Source: Liolophura sinensis (lineage: Eukaryota > Mollusca > Polyplacophora > Chitonida > Chitonidae). From it: a DNA stretch of 64,000 nt. The notes beneath the pieces are model-generated. The model did no database searches. It was not told the origin of the DNA and saw only the letters and a program-made list of their open reading frames with translations. Both the position numbers and the translations under genes were made by a program. The number at the start of each line of letters is the position of its first letter. Positions within the stretch are counted from its first letter, which is position 1. The stretch covers positions 2,193,246 to 2,257,245 of the forward strand of contig NC_088296.1 in assembly GCF_032854445.1 (NCBI RefSeq). Reading direction: 5' to 3'. Below are positions 1 to 10,889 of this stretch, piece by piece.

Positions 1-468
1 CTCCATATCTGAGTCTACCACCTCACATATGGAGAAGTCATAACCCAGACGGTGCATCTATCGTTCGGTCGATCAGAAGCCTGATAATCTTTTTAAACCT
101 GTTGCTAAGTTTTAAATCGCATTTTGCCGGATCTAAGTGATGTGTCCCCTTTGCTTCAAGTTCTTTCTTGTTTTTTATTTTCATGCGCTCGTGTGTCGTA
201 AAAGTAGCTATGTATTGTTTGTGGCGCACATCATTCAGATAAATGGAGGCACCAATGACTTTAACTTACAACCCACTTTACAACAATTTACAGTCGGTTC
301 TAGACGACTTATTTACAATAAAGAGAAAGCTCTTACATCGACAGTGAATATCTAGAAAGATGGCTGGGTTAAACACTCTAACACAAGGCCAGACTTTGAA
401 AGTGTAAATAGCTCCGTATGTAGGTCAAACACGGAACCGTCTAGCTGCAAGACTGGAATTCAGTCACT
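1..468. other. No feature recognised
   Basis: No coding frame, tandem array or repeat shared with the rest of the window was seen. The short open frames on both strands have no recognisable protein features. Confidence 0.5.
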
Positions 469-469
469 A

Positions 470-775
470 TGTTGGACATATGAACAGTTGCAACTGAGAT
501 ACATGTTTTGTTCTCGACAACTTATATTATAGCATGGTACAAGATTTGAATTCCTATTTCCGTGTTTAGCGTATAATACCCTGCGTCGTTCTAAAGTTGT
601 AAACTGTTGACCGCTTCTCTTTGCATGATTCCGTCCTGTTTTCGTATTGTACATACTTTCATTGTTATTTAGTGGTTTGTGTTATATAACGCTGTGGGGA
701 CTGATTGAGGACTTGGAACGTCCATACTGGTTGACGGCTGTTATACGAATGTCTGTTTCGACGCATAGATTCCAA
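470..775 (+). repeat. Rep-A dispersed repeat, near full length
   Basis: Reference copy of the commonest non-SINE repeat here. It starts near a segment reading ATATGAACAGTTGCAA, passes through AACTGTTGACCGCTTCTC at about 602-619, and ends with GGTTGACGGCTG...ACGAATGTCTGTTTCGACGCATAGAT-like sequence. At least 11 other copies or fragments share these blocks in the same order. No protein is encoded. The class is unknown; a non-autonomous DNA element or a SINE without an obvious tRNA head are both possible. Confidence 0.75.
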
Positions 776-846
776 GGCCAAGAGGAGAGCCTCACGTGAA
801 GACAGTGTCTCACTGTGGCTACATTTAGATGTATGTTGTTTGCTTA

Positions 847-1366
847 AGGCCAGTTCACACTTAGGCGAATGTTGTGCCTAACCTTTATGACCTACAACTC
901 TTGATTCATCGTGTAGCAAGAGGTAAACTGACGAGGATTTCAAAACTGACTTACGACACTCACGAACAAGTTGCGAAATAGCTGGGAAGATTCGTAGCTG
1001 ATTTGTGGAAACGGGCGAATGAACTACAAGAAAATAGGGACCATTCTTAACCCTGCCGTAGGCATGCCGTAAATGTACCATAAAATCGCATTCATTCGCA
1101 AATATTTAGTATGCCTAATCGTCTGATTTTGAGAACGATGTTTTTACGAATGTTTCCGAATCGTTACGAACTTACATTTAGCTACGAAATTTATGAACTT
1201 TTCGAAATTGTCGCCAACATGAAAAATAGACCACGAATTCATTACGAACGCCCACCAATTAATGCAAACTATTAAACACGATTTAACAACGAATTGAAAC
1301 ACGATTAGATTACGACGTCAATTTGCAGCGGTTTAGAAAACAATTGTCTAAGTCTGAATGTGGCTT
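847..1366. mobile_element. MITE-like element with terminal inverted repeats and TA duplication
   Basis: The left end AGGCCAGTTCACACTTAG and the reverse complement of the right end, AAGCCACATTCAGACTTAG, match over about 20 positions with a few mismatches. Both ends are flanked by TA (845-846 and 1367-1368), the target duplication typical of Tc1/mariner-type elements. The 520-bp interior is AT-rich and has no credible coding frame, so this looks like a non-autonomous miniature element. Its right half, about 1090-1310, is clearly related to 17540-17770. Confidence 0.65.
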
Positions 1367-1486
1367 TACCGTTATTATTGAAGATACAAATGCTGCATAT
1401 ATACCCTTTATCAGGCCTGATTTCCTCTATGGGAGTTTGTATGAAAGTAAGTGTTTGCATCTGATCTACAGCGCTCTGTTGTAAAC

Positions 1487-2253
1487 ATATACCTAACATT
1501 TACCTAAACATGTTCCTAAAGCATGTACCTGGACATTTACCTAAACATGTACCTAACAATTACCTAACATTTACCTAAATATTTACCCAAACATGTCGCT
1601 CACATTTACCTAATCATTTCCATAAGCATTTACCTATACATGTCACTAACATTCACCTAAACATATACCTAAACATGTCAATAACATTGACCTAAACATG
1701 TCAATAACAATTATCTAATTATTTACATAAACATTTACCTAAACATGTACCTAACACTTACCTAAACATTTATCTAAACATGTACCAAAAGCATGTACCT
1801 GAACATTTACCTAAACATGCACCTAACACTCACCTAAACATGTACCTAACATTTACCTAAACGTTTACCTAAACATATCACTAACATTTACCTAAACCTC
1901 TACCTAAACATGTCGCTAATATTTACCTAATCATTTCCGTAAGCATTTACCTAAACATGTCATTAACATTTACCTAAACATGTCAATAACATTTACTTAA
2001 ACATGTCAATAACATTTATCTAATCATTTACATAAACATTTACCTAAACAAATCGTTAACAATTTTTTAATTATTTACATAAACATTTATCTAAACCTGT
2101 ACCTAACATTTGTATAAACATGTACCTAAGCATGTACCTAACACTTACCTAAACATGTACCTAACATTTACCTTAACATTTACATAAACATTTACTCAAA
2201 CATGTTCTTAACATTTACCTAAACATGCACCTAAACGTGTACCTAAACTCTTG
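1487..2253. repeat. Minisatellite, about 12-13-bp unit (ACATTTACCTAA)
   Basis: About 60 imperfect tandem units based on ACATTTACCTAA and ACATGTACCTAA fill this 0.77-kb block. Units alternate between ATTTACC, ATGTACC and ATGTCACT variants, suggesting a higher-order 24-26-bp period. No open frame runs through it. Confidence 0.9.
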
Positions 2254-2254
2254 T

Positions 2255-3105
2255 ACATAATGTGTTGCATAACATTAAAATGACTGTTACATGCTCCATA
2301 GGCAAAAAGAAAAAAAGTGCCGATAGTTGTTGCTGATGGCCTGTCGGCAAAATACTAAGAATGTTAACAAATGTTAAATCAGTCCGTGAATGTGTTAGTC
2401 CTGTTACGCCTGTTTAACTAGTGTCTAACTGAACCTTTACCCATTCCCTTCTTCTGGGTATGCATGCCTTGAATATATGTACGGTTTGAACATGCCGACT
2501 TGTTCTCGGCTCCCGGTAAAGTGTCTTTAGGGAATCCGCATCTTGTATATTCATAAATGATAAAATATTCCATCTCATTCTCTCAATTCCTGTTAACACA
2601 GCGGACATAAAACCAAGTTCATGCAAGCAATGATCAGGAAATTATGCAACAAATGGTGAAAACTGATTAGTTCGACTGAACAACACGGGCGATTGATAAT
2701 AATGACGCCGGTTGCCATATTTGATACTTTCATGTGATAGGCGCTGATACCGTGTTTACAGCTGGTTTACAACTGGTTGGCTTAATCGACACTTATCAGA
2801 TCTTCTAAACCTAAGATGTGGTACACAATTTTATTAATGTTAAAACCACCATTTTTTGAAGCCGTGAAAGATGAAACTAATTTTAGCTTAACGCTCTCTA
2901 CCTGTTCAAAATTTAACACTCACAGATAATGAGAAAAGTTGTAAAAGTTCAAACAGGCATGAGTGTTAAGTGTATTACACATTGTGCGTTTTAAAGATGT
3001 TTTCTAATAAAAAAACCTCTAATATCTAATATTTTTGATACAAACTGCGAACAGTCATTACAATTGTAACATTTTAAGAATGAATGAATATTGGGATCTC
3101 ACCTC
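2255..3105. other. No feature recognised
   Basis: AT-rich sequence lying between the minisatellite and a Rep-A copy. No exon-like frame, tandem repeat or recognised dispersed repeat was found. Confidence 0.5.
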
Positions 3106-3109
3106 GTAC

Positions 3110-3362
3110 ATTCTAGAATGGTACACGATTTGAATACGGATTTCACTCAGTCGCCTAAAACATACCTTGCGTCTTTACAACTTCACTGAAAACTGTTGAC
3201 GGCTTCTCTTTGTATGATTATGCCCTATTCTGTACTTTATACACTTTCTTAGTTCTTTGGAAGTTTGTGTTAAACGTTGTTTTGAGAATTGGTCTTGCGA
3301 TTATGGACCCGAACGTCTTTGTTAGTTGACGGTTGGTATACGAATGTCTGCATAGATTGCCA
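3110..3362 (+). repeat. Rep-A copy, 5' truncated
   Basis: Begins at the GGTACACGATTTGAAT block and runs through AACTGTTGACGGCTTCTC to GGTATACGAATGTCTG. It lacks the first 70-80 bp of the copy at 470-775. Its 3' end directly abuts a SINE-2. Confidence 0.7.
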
Positions 3363-3364
3363 AC

Positions 3365-3608
3365 TTTAGGTCAAATGACGACGATGAGCCATTAGGTGTG
3401 TGGACATAAATAATGTGTCCTGCCAAAATGCTGTCGTCTGAAGTATCATGACAAAACATGATTCCCCCCTCCCCCAAACCCTATCACATTACACTGACAT
3501 TGGGCTAACCAGTCCTGTTCCCTTGCTCTAACTCCTTAGTGCCCAGCGCCAGCGAGGCAGGAACAAGTACCATTTTTAAAGTCTTTGGTATGACCCGACC
3601 CGTCTTTG
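3365..3608 (-). mobile_element. SINE-2 copy, reverse orientation
   Basis: Read on the minus strand it gives the SINE-2 body: the CCAAAGACTTTAAAAATGGT block, GGGAACAGGACTGGTT, a TCATGATACTTCAG block, and the 3' CACACCTAAT...TCGTC segment. It forms an inverted pair with the plus-strand SINE-2 at 4078-4360. Confidence 0.7.
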
Positions 3609-3744
3609 AACATTTTAAGATGTTACAGCATTTAATTTGAATCATTTTAAAACACAAAATTAAGTTGATATTTTAACATTTTCCTTTTAGAAGAGGGGAT
3701 AATATCCTAATGAGATAGATTAGGTTGCCGAGTACGAGAATAAT

Positions 3745-3958
3745 GACTTGCCAATGCGGTTGCTGCAAGTTCCAGTCCGGCTTATGCTGGCCTCATCTCT
3801 CGCTGTATGTGGAAAGTGCATCAGCAACATGCGGATGCTTCGCTCAGATTTTTCCCATCATAATGCTGACCACCGTTGTATATGTGGAATGATATTTAGC
3901 AAGGCGTTGCAAGGCGTAGCACGGCGTAGCACGGCGTAGCACACCAATAAAATAAGGA
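3745..3958 (+). mobile_element. SINE-1 copy, 5' truncated
   Basis: Begins at the CCAATGCGGTTGCTG block and keeps the CTTATGCTGGCCTC segment, the CATAATGCTGACCACCGT block and a CACCAATAAAATAA tail. Near the 3' end a 10-bp unit GCACGGCGTA is locally repeated (about 3900-3940), an expansion not seen in the other copies. Confidence 0.75.
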
Positions 3959-4077
3959 CATAAAGGTATATATTCGCTAGTGAAGCCGGTTCAAACGTCG
4001 CCTTTCAGCAAACTCTTTTATGGTAAGAGCTCTCAATCGTAAGAGCACCCGTCACAAAGTCAGAAGACGCTGGAGTA

Positions 4078-4360
4078 AACCTGGGACGGATCATACCAAA
4101 GACTTTAAAAATGGTGCTTGCCTCGCCTGACGCTCAGCACTAAAAGGTTAGAGCAAGGGAACAGGACTGTTTGGCGCGGTGTCGGTATAATGTCATGCCT
4201 GGCGTTTTTATCATGATACTTCAGTGGCGATAGCACTTTGCGGCATGGACTCTCCCTGCCACAAGGAGATACAGTATACGTAGACACACCTAATTACTTG
4301 TCGTCATATGACAGAAAAATTGTTAAGTAGGACGTTAAACCGTAAGCTTCCGCCCATTCA
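4078..4360 (+). mobile_element. SINE-2 copy
   Basis: Shows the SINE-2 order: promoter-like remnant GGGACGGATCATACC, CAAAGACTTTAAAAATGGT, AACAGGACTGTTTGG, TCATGATACTTCAGTGG, CCTGCCACAAGGAGA, CGTCATATGACAGAAAAATT and GACGTTAAACC. The tRNA-like 5' head is mostly missing. Confidence 0.75.
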
Positions 4361-4824
4361 TTCAAAGCTACATGATTAAAGACAGTATCTGACATATAAA
4401 GTTTGCATGATTGATTTCGTACTATTATTATCAGAAACTTTATGAGTATGAGGCCTGTAGTTCTTATGTGATATACATACTTTAGTACAAGCTGTTGTCT
4501 GACAATTAAACACGTCGCTATAGGACACGATTTAGTTAGTTATAGTCTTGCTATTTTCTGCATATTTCATGGGGTTTTCATTGCTTGGTTGTTCTTGTGT
4601 ATACAATAAGGACAAAGATAGATACTAGCGCAGATTTGCATATTTTTAGATAAATGTGACAAGGGAATATCCTTAAATCGAGTTTCTCTGTTGAAGGAGC
4701 CGGTTATTTTAGGCTGCCGTACACAGATTATCCACCTTTTCGGTAATTACATATAATTCCAGAAATTAACAAAACAAAAAAGAAAGTTAGTTTACATAAT
4801 TAAAACAGATTAGTTAAAGATTAC

Positions 4825-5330
4825 ATTGGTGTCTTGATTAAACCTACACTGTCTCAATCCACGAAAAGGAGCATATGTATTACTTAATCCCGTGTTTAAT
4901 TTGTAAGCGACAATGCCGTAATTGTGTAATGACAGCAAAACCTACCAACTCAGCATGCCTTCCGTTTGGTCCTAGATCAGGAGAAAAACATTTTCCCTAC
5001 ATTATTTTTTTTGTACAAACAGACCACTGTAACATTACTGGGAAACCCCACAGGGCTGTTTTCCTTATAAGAAATTCCTTCCTGGATGTAATGTGTTCGG
5101 AAATAGAACGCCCGAGACTCTCACTGAGATCTGCTTATTAGCTGAGCACTCCCTGTGACGTCACGTCTGATCTGATACCTTATAGAGAATGCGCACTCAA
5201 TTTAACTTCATCTTTCTATTTTCACTCTTTCCATCTCTGAGAGAATTGTGATGCAATTAATCTGTAAAGCCGACAGACATGCGCATGCTTTCTGTAAAGT
5301 CCCAGATATGTTCTTTTGACTTAATTCCTA
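4825..5330 (+). repeat. Rep-B dispersed repeat, copy 1
   Basis: Shares with 10010-10645 and 14195-14850 an ordered set of blocks: CTTGATTAAACC, CCAACTCAGCA, the GGCTGTTTTCCTTATAAG block (5054-5071), AGAAATTCCTTCCTGG, and GAACGCCCGAGACTCTC. The 88-codon open frame inside is not preserved in the other copies, so I do not call a gene. Confidence 0.65.
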
Positions 5331-5470
5331 AGATATAAATTCTCCTTAAGCCTTATGACGTGGAGTGGGTGGAGTGAAATTGTTGCTACTATTTAAGCGT
5401 ATACATGAGCCGTTAGAGGAAACTGTCTGAGTTAAAACTGACGAGAGACTGTATTTCACTGGGACAATTT

Positions 5471-5730
5471 GGGGACTCCATGGTCTAATGGATACCGGAC
5501 AAATGTAGCACAGAAGCATCCCGCCATTGCGGTCGCAAAGACAAGTCTATGATGACTTCCTCTCTTGTCGTAGGTGGAAATATCTGTCAGCAGCCTTCTG
5601 TTCGTTGTGAGTTTCCCACAGACTCCCCCCCCCCCCCCCCCCCGTTTCCGTTCACCATAATCCTGGCCGTCGTCATGCAGGTGAAATATTATTGAGTACG
5701 GAGTAAAACACCAATCAAATAAATAAATGT
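5471..5730 (+). mobile_element. SINE-1 copy, near full length, with internal poly-C
   Basis: Starts with a tRNA-like head (GGGGACTCCATGGTCTAATG) and ends with TTGAGTACGGAGTAAAACAC, then CAATCAAATAAATAAAT. A run of about 17 C at 5626-5643 replaces the usual CCCCCGGGCTCTGCCC block, a slippage-prone site. Confidence 0.8.
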
Positions 5731-5734
5731 GGGA

Positions 5735-6140
5735 CCGCTGACCAACGTTTTCTGTCGTCGCTTCAACAATTTGACTCTCTATTGTGTAGTTTTTTGTATT
5801 ACACAATGCTCTACTGTTTTCTTTTATCCATGAATTTCAGTAGCATGGAATGAGCGGATTAGACAAAACGAAAGAGAGAAACTAATTATAGGGAATTAGG
5901 CATGCGTCAGCGATTTTGACTCCATGTACGTAATTTCTTCTTTTCTTTACTTGCAGTGAAACAAACGTTCGTTAACAGTTTTGCAGCATTGTGTCGACAG
6001 TTAATCTATACATTATGGCAGTGTCATCTGACACGTGCCATTTATCGTATGGCGATGCCCTAGAAGTTGCGCACCATCCTGATTTTCACTTTTTTTTTTC
6101 TGTGTTTCAGATTTAATACTGATTTTAATTTTTTTACTCT
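5735..6140. other. No feature recognised, ends in pyrimidine tracts
   Basis: No repeat or gene recognised in most of this stretch. Its last 60 bases contain two successive pyrimidine tracts followed by CAG (about 6090-6110 and 6128-6146) that look like 3' splice sites. Confidence 0.4.
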
Positions 6141-6155
6141 TTTTCAGAGTTAACT

Positions 6156-6320
6156 ATGTCTAACAAACTAACAGAACACGAAAGAGCTGAATTACTTTTT
6201 AGGTTTAGAAGAGATGTGGCAACACACCACTCTGTAGCTCAAGCATTCAACCTCAACCTGGATGATGCGTGGCCTCTGGGACACCCTGTAGATCTAAGAA
6301 AACTGTCCGATACCGAATAG
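6156..6320 (+). pseudogene. Possible transposase helix-turn-helix remnant (54 codons)
   Basis: The frame starts at ATG 6156, ten bases after a strong acceptor-like tract (TTTTTTACTCTTTTTCAG), and ends at TAG 6318. Its first part, LTEHERAELLFRFRRD then HSVAQAFNL, resembles the first two helices of Tc1/mariner-type or related transposase DNA-binding domains. Just before the stop, a different frame reads KKTVRYRIERSRLTS, which resembles the expected recognition helix. A frameshift plus an insertion inside the domain would explain this. No catalytic domain follows within the next kilobase, where a SINE-2 lies instead. The assignment rests on pattern resemblance only; chance coding is possible. 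Confidence 0.3.
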
Positions 6321-6654
6321 AGAGAAGTCGCCTTACCAGCCAGACTTATAATACCCTCGTTATCGTACCTCGTGATGCATGGTCCTCGTCTTCGCCGTTC
6401 ACGTGACATTCCACGTCTTACGAGTACGGAATGATTTGTCAGGGATTATATTTTTCTTTCTCATTTATTGATTAACGACGTACATCGACAACAGCGTGAT
6501 CGATAGTGTTTTCTAAACGTGCACAGTCCAAAGTCCACCACATAAACTTCTTTCATTTTCTTCTTTCCTAATATGTGGCATTTACTTAAAATATTTTGAT
6601 GGTCACACGCTTTGCTGAACTTGCATGCTATCCGACGAATGGCCTTAAAGTCAC

Positions 6655-6950
6655 CAGTCGGTAAACCTGGGATCAAACCCGAGTCGGTTCATACCAAAAA
6701 GTGATATATGTTGTTGCTTTACCTGCCGTTCAACACTGGTAAGGAAAACAGGACTGGTTGGCCCGGTGTGAGTGTAATGTGACTAGATAGCGTGTCATGT
6801 CCGGTGTCTTCTGCATGAGACTTCAGTGGCTGCAGCGCTTGGCCGCAAGGACTCGCCCTGCCACAAGGAGACACGTATATGTAGGCACACCTAATAACTC
6901 ATCGTCGTCATATGACTGAAAAATGGGTAAGTACGACGTAGAACCCAAAA
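6655..6950 (+). mobile_element. SINE-2 copy
   Basis: Contains CTGGGATCAAACCCGAGTC (a tRNA B-box-like segment) at the 5' side, then AACAGGACTGGTTGGCCC, CGCCCTGCCACAAGGAGAC, CACACCTAATAACTC and TACGACGTAGAACCC. It is one of the better preserved copies. The minus- and plus-strand frames over it are artefacts. Confidence 0.8.
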
Positions 6951-6962
6951 TGTACATACTCG

Positions 6963-7026
6963 CACACATACATATGTACATACATACATACATACATACA
7001 CACATGCACGCAAATATACATACATC
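6963..7026. repeat. CATA microsatellite
   Basis: Interrupted (CATA)n run directly downstream of the SINE-2, probably expanded from the SINE tail. Confidence 0.8.
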
Positions 7027-7029
7027 TAT

Positions 7030-7182
7030 TAAAGTCCTCTCCGGTCATAGGAGGGAAGGTCTGTCAGCAGCCCGTGGATGGTCTTGGGTTTTCCCCTGGG
7101 CCCGGTTTCTTTCCACAATAATGCAAGCCGCGGTTGTATAAGCAAGGTAGTCTGAAGTAAGGTGGAACAGCAATCAAATAGT
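7030..7182 (+). mobile_element. SINE-1 fragment, 3' half
   Basis: Keeps CTCTCCGGTCATAGGAGG, GGTCTGTCAGCAGCCCGTGG, the CAATAATGCAAGCCGC block and CAATCAAATAG. The tRNA-like head is missing. Confidence 0.7.
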
Positions 7183-7649
7183 CACGTGACTTTGTTTCTT
7201 CGTCTTTATTCCGAACGTTACTGGTAGCTGACAGGCGGCCACTGTAAGTCTTCATCATGGGAATATTAAAGCTATCTCCAGTCACTGCCAATGTCTCCCA
7301 GACTGAGAAACTAACAAATTAAGTGTACTCCGCAGAAACATTTAGGCCGACATTTTCACCCGTGTAATCCCCAAGTGTATATACAGGGTACGTAGCTTAC
7401 TGAGGGCCAGTTGATTAGGTTGTACAACACTGCCATATGTAGACAGAATACCAGATTGACGGAAAGTGATATGACATCAAATGACCAATTTTTTTGATAT
7501 TATTATTTTAAATTGACAAGAACTCGTGATTCCGTAGAAAGAAAAATGAAAAATGTGTTGCCGTAACACGTTTAATTACAACTAGCAATTGCATTTGTAT
7601 GGATTACTGGCTGAGACTAAGACGATAGAAAATACAACCCATTCACTGA

Positions 7650-7795
7650 TTATATTGTTAATCATTTATTTGACTGGTGTTTGTTTACTCAAGGATATTT
7701 CCTTTTTACCACCTTCCCTTTTATGGTGGGAGGAAACCGGGCAGATCCCGGAGGAAACCCACGACCATCTGCAAGTTGTCGTTGAATATATTAAG
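7650..7795 (-). mobile_element. SINE-1 fragment, reverse
   Basis: The minus strand reads through CGACAACTTGCAGATGGTCG, GGTTTCCTCCGGGATCTGCC and CCCACCATAA to a partial 3' end in ATTTGACTGG. The 97-codon plus-strand frame at 7589-7882 is largely this SINE read backwards. Confidence 0.7.
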
Positions 7796-7884
7796 ACTAC
7801 GTTTCCCATCAAGAGCACTTTTGTCAAGATGTTTGTTTTTCTACTAGAGTCAAAGCGAAATTGTGATTATGTGTTAAATTAAAG

Positions 7885-9225
7885 CATTTCCTGATCCACC
7901 CATGTTGAAGAGTATCGGGTTTTGACAGATTTTTCCTTATAAGAAAAAAGATAACATCAGGTAGATGCTGAATTGGCAGTTCAGGTGTACAGTTGTAGAT
8001 TCAGTCAATGCGTCCAATTTGATGAAGGACTTATGCTCCTTATATACCATTGTTCTCCTGTTGTACACACTCTCTTAAAACTATTAGTGTTATTTTTATC
8101 AGTGTACGGATCACGAGGTGCGACCGCACTGATAAGAGTTATTGACCAATTGTATGAAGCGTTACTGTTAATATTTTAACCCGGGTCAAAGTGTTCACAT
8201 TCCAACTCCGTTAAAAGTTTGGTTAAGCGACATCTTAAATCAACACTTGACGCAGAGTTAAAGAAAATTTTAAACGTTCTATGGAGTTGGAATATGAACT
8301 CCTTTGAAGCATATTCAAACACTAACACTTAATAAAACTGTTTAGATACATGAACACCTCGTGATCTTTACAGTGTTAAATGTAATGCTTAATGCTTAAG
8401 AGAACACGCAAAGCGTATGGTGTTTAGATGTCGGCCAGTTCTAATTTAGCACTTATATAGCCCTACAGACTTCCATATTTGTGACAGAATGATCTGAGCA
8501 TTTTACTTAAACTGTTGACAATAGGTGAGGCCTGCCTCAACATCTCACAGCAGCCTCGGTTAGTCTCAAGTGTGCAACAGATTTTTAAAACAAGCGCTTC
8601 ATAGGAATGAATGAATGGTCAACAGTTTTATGTTTTGAATTATGATTTATGTTAAAGCTATCATTTTTTACCTACAAAGGCATAGGATGTAAGCTCATAC
8701 AAACGACAGATTGTTTGTTCTGCAATGCCATATCCTAACTGATGAGTACACACGTGTCAAACCGACTAATGTAGACTGAGACGAAGCACACATTGTAGAC
8801 AGTGAACCGACAATAGACACGTGTAAAGTGATTTATGCCATTGTGAAGCACCAATCTGTTACCTCTACAAGCAAAATCCCTCAGAAATCACCAGATTTCA
8901 TCTGAAATCTAACTCCGCTTACTACAAGCATGTTCTTCACAACATATGCAATAATACCATAGAGACAAAAAGGTGTACTGACTCAGTTTGTACATGAATT
9001 TTGAACTGCCCTATTGGTACGTCGACAACTTAACTGGTCGCTTACGTCATTTTACTTCAAGTGGAGGTAACTCTTGTAGAATACACGCTTGGTATTTTGA
9101 TCGTTTGATATTGGCACGAGGTCGTTAGATATTGCTTCGTGGATGTGGAACTGCTTAATGAGTGTGTGCCATTCCGGTTAATGTAAGGCTATGGACAGTA
9201 TCTTCATTAGGCGGAATTAGATCGC
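7885..9225. other. No feature recognised
   Basis: About 1.3 kb without a credible exon, tandem repeat or shared dispersed repeat. The longest frame, 68 codons at 7973-8179, has no recognisable protein features. Confidence 0.4.
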
Positions 9226-9230
9226 CTCGT

Positions 9231-9535
9231 TGGATATATGAACAGTTGCAAAACCTGTGTTAGTATCAACAATTTAAATAGCAGCGTGGTACACGGCTTT
9301 ACTTCTGATTTCACTCATTTGCCAGGAACATTCTTTCTAGCTTCCTTGAAAACTGTCGACTGCTTCACCTTGCACGATTCTATCTTCCATACTTTACTTT
9401 GCACATTTTTTGGTGCATAGGTTGGTTGTGTTAAACACCGTTTAGGAATTGGCCTCGTTTAGGAATTGCCCTTGACTTGGAACATTCTTTTTGGCTGACA
9501 CCTGACATACACAATGTCTGTTTCGAGGTACAGAC
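9231..9535 (+). repeat. Rep-A copy, near full length
   Basis: Starts with the same ATATGAACAGTTGCAA block as the copy at 470 and follows it through GTGGTACACGGC, TTGAAAACTGTCGACTGCTT and TTGGCTGACACCTGACATAC to ATGTCTGTTTCGAGG. It includes a short local duplication of TTTAGGAATTG around 9440-9465. Confidence 0.75.
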
Positions 9536-10009
9536 TATTTTGTGAGCTAGATAGGTATACATCACGTTTTGCGGAATATCATGTGACCATTTCACTCGAT
9601 TATATTTAATGATATCCCACGCTAGAAAATCAAATATCCCAAGATATCATAAGAAACGTGCCTTTGACAGGCTCCTTACATATGGAATACAATGAACACA
9701 AATTATCAATCGAAATAAAGGCTCTCCTAACGAATGGCCACATGTTAACATGCGGCGTGTTGGCGTCAGGATCTTGACGTTTACAACAAAGGCGACAGAT
9801 TTCATTAGTATCAACCGTAGGAGAATCCACCACATCATCCACTAACTACCAACGTCATTAATCATGTTCTCAAGTGTACACGCTTAGGCAAAGGTAAAGT
9901 ATGTACACTATCAGCCGGGGGAGCCTTAACCGCCTCACCGTCTACCACCGGCCTTAATCATACACACATAGATGAAGACAGGATACGTATAGAAGGTCAA
10001 ACCCATGCT

Positions 10010-10645
10010 TAGATCAGATAGGTCTGTCAAATTAGCCAATTATAGAGAATTACTGCTTCGGGCATCTTTAAGTCCAGCCATGTACAAAATTCAGAAAAGA
10101 GTAAGATTAGTTAACTTATATATTACTGCCTTGTTGAAGCCCAAACTGACTGACTACACCAAAGGCATCTGCGTGTTATCTGAATCCCAAATGTAATTTC
10201 TAATCACCAGTACCTCAATTGTTTAATTAAAGCAAGACCACGTACCCAATTCAAGGTGTCGTCCTTTCAGCCCAGCAGCATGAGAAAATGAAGTTGGACA
10301 TTTTTTTTGTTACAATGTTTTTGGGGAAAGTTTCATTTCGAGGAAAACCCCATAGGGCTGTTTTCCTAATAAGAAATTCCTTCCTGGGTTTGACATGTTC
10401 ACAGATGGAACGCCAGAGGCTCTCGCTCAGACCCGTGTATTAGCCGACCAGCTTCTTGGAAGTCTGATACCTGTTGCCCTAGATAGCGAGGAGAGTACAA
10501 CGCAGGACAATGACAGAGTGTTTTCTTCTTTTCCGTCTCATTCTCCTTTCTTCTTCCTCGAATGTCTAGGAATTGTGGCCAATCTACGCATCCGTTAGGC
10601 CGAGACACGTGGAGATGCAGCACGTGGTGACCTCTCACATAATCT
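10010..10645 (+). repeat. Rep-B dispersed repeat, copy 2
   Basis: Best copy for comparison. It aligns along its whole length with 14195-14850, from TGTCAAATTAGCCAATTA through TGAATCCCAAATGTAATTTC, CCCATAGGGCTGTTTTCC and GAACGCCAGAGGCTCTCGCT to GAGACACGTGGAGATGCAGC. Frames on either strand are not conserved between copies. Confidence 0.7.
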
Positions 10646-10771
10646 CTCTGATTACATGTATATACTGTCTGTGTGATTGTATAAACACTAGTACGTGCCC
10701 TTATCTGTTTTAGGGTCGATGTTTTACACATTGTGCTCTAGTTTTCTCCCACCCATAAGTTTGGCCGCCAT

Positions 10772-10885
10772 AGAATTTGTTTATTTATTTGCTTGGCGTT
10801 TTATACGGTACTAAAGACCATTTCAGCTACACGTCGGCGACTGGCATTATGGTGGGAGGAAACTGAGCAGACCGTAGTAGTATTT
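10772..10885 (-). mobile_element. SINE-1 fragment, reverse
   Basis: Starts at the TTTATTTATTT tail complement and runs through GCGTTTTATACGGTACT and GGCATTATGGTGGGAGGAAA. Only the 3' third of the element is present. Confidence 0.75.
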
Positions 10886-10889
10886 GGCT

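Noticed and set aside
5456-5806. 116-codon minus-strand frame with a poly-Gly run
   Set aside because: It is a SINE-1 copy in reverse; the Gly run is the poly-C tract.
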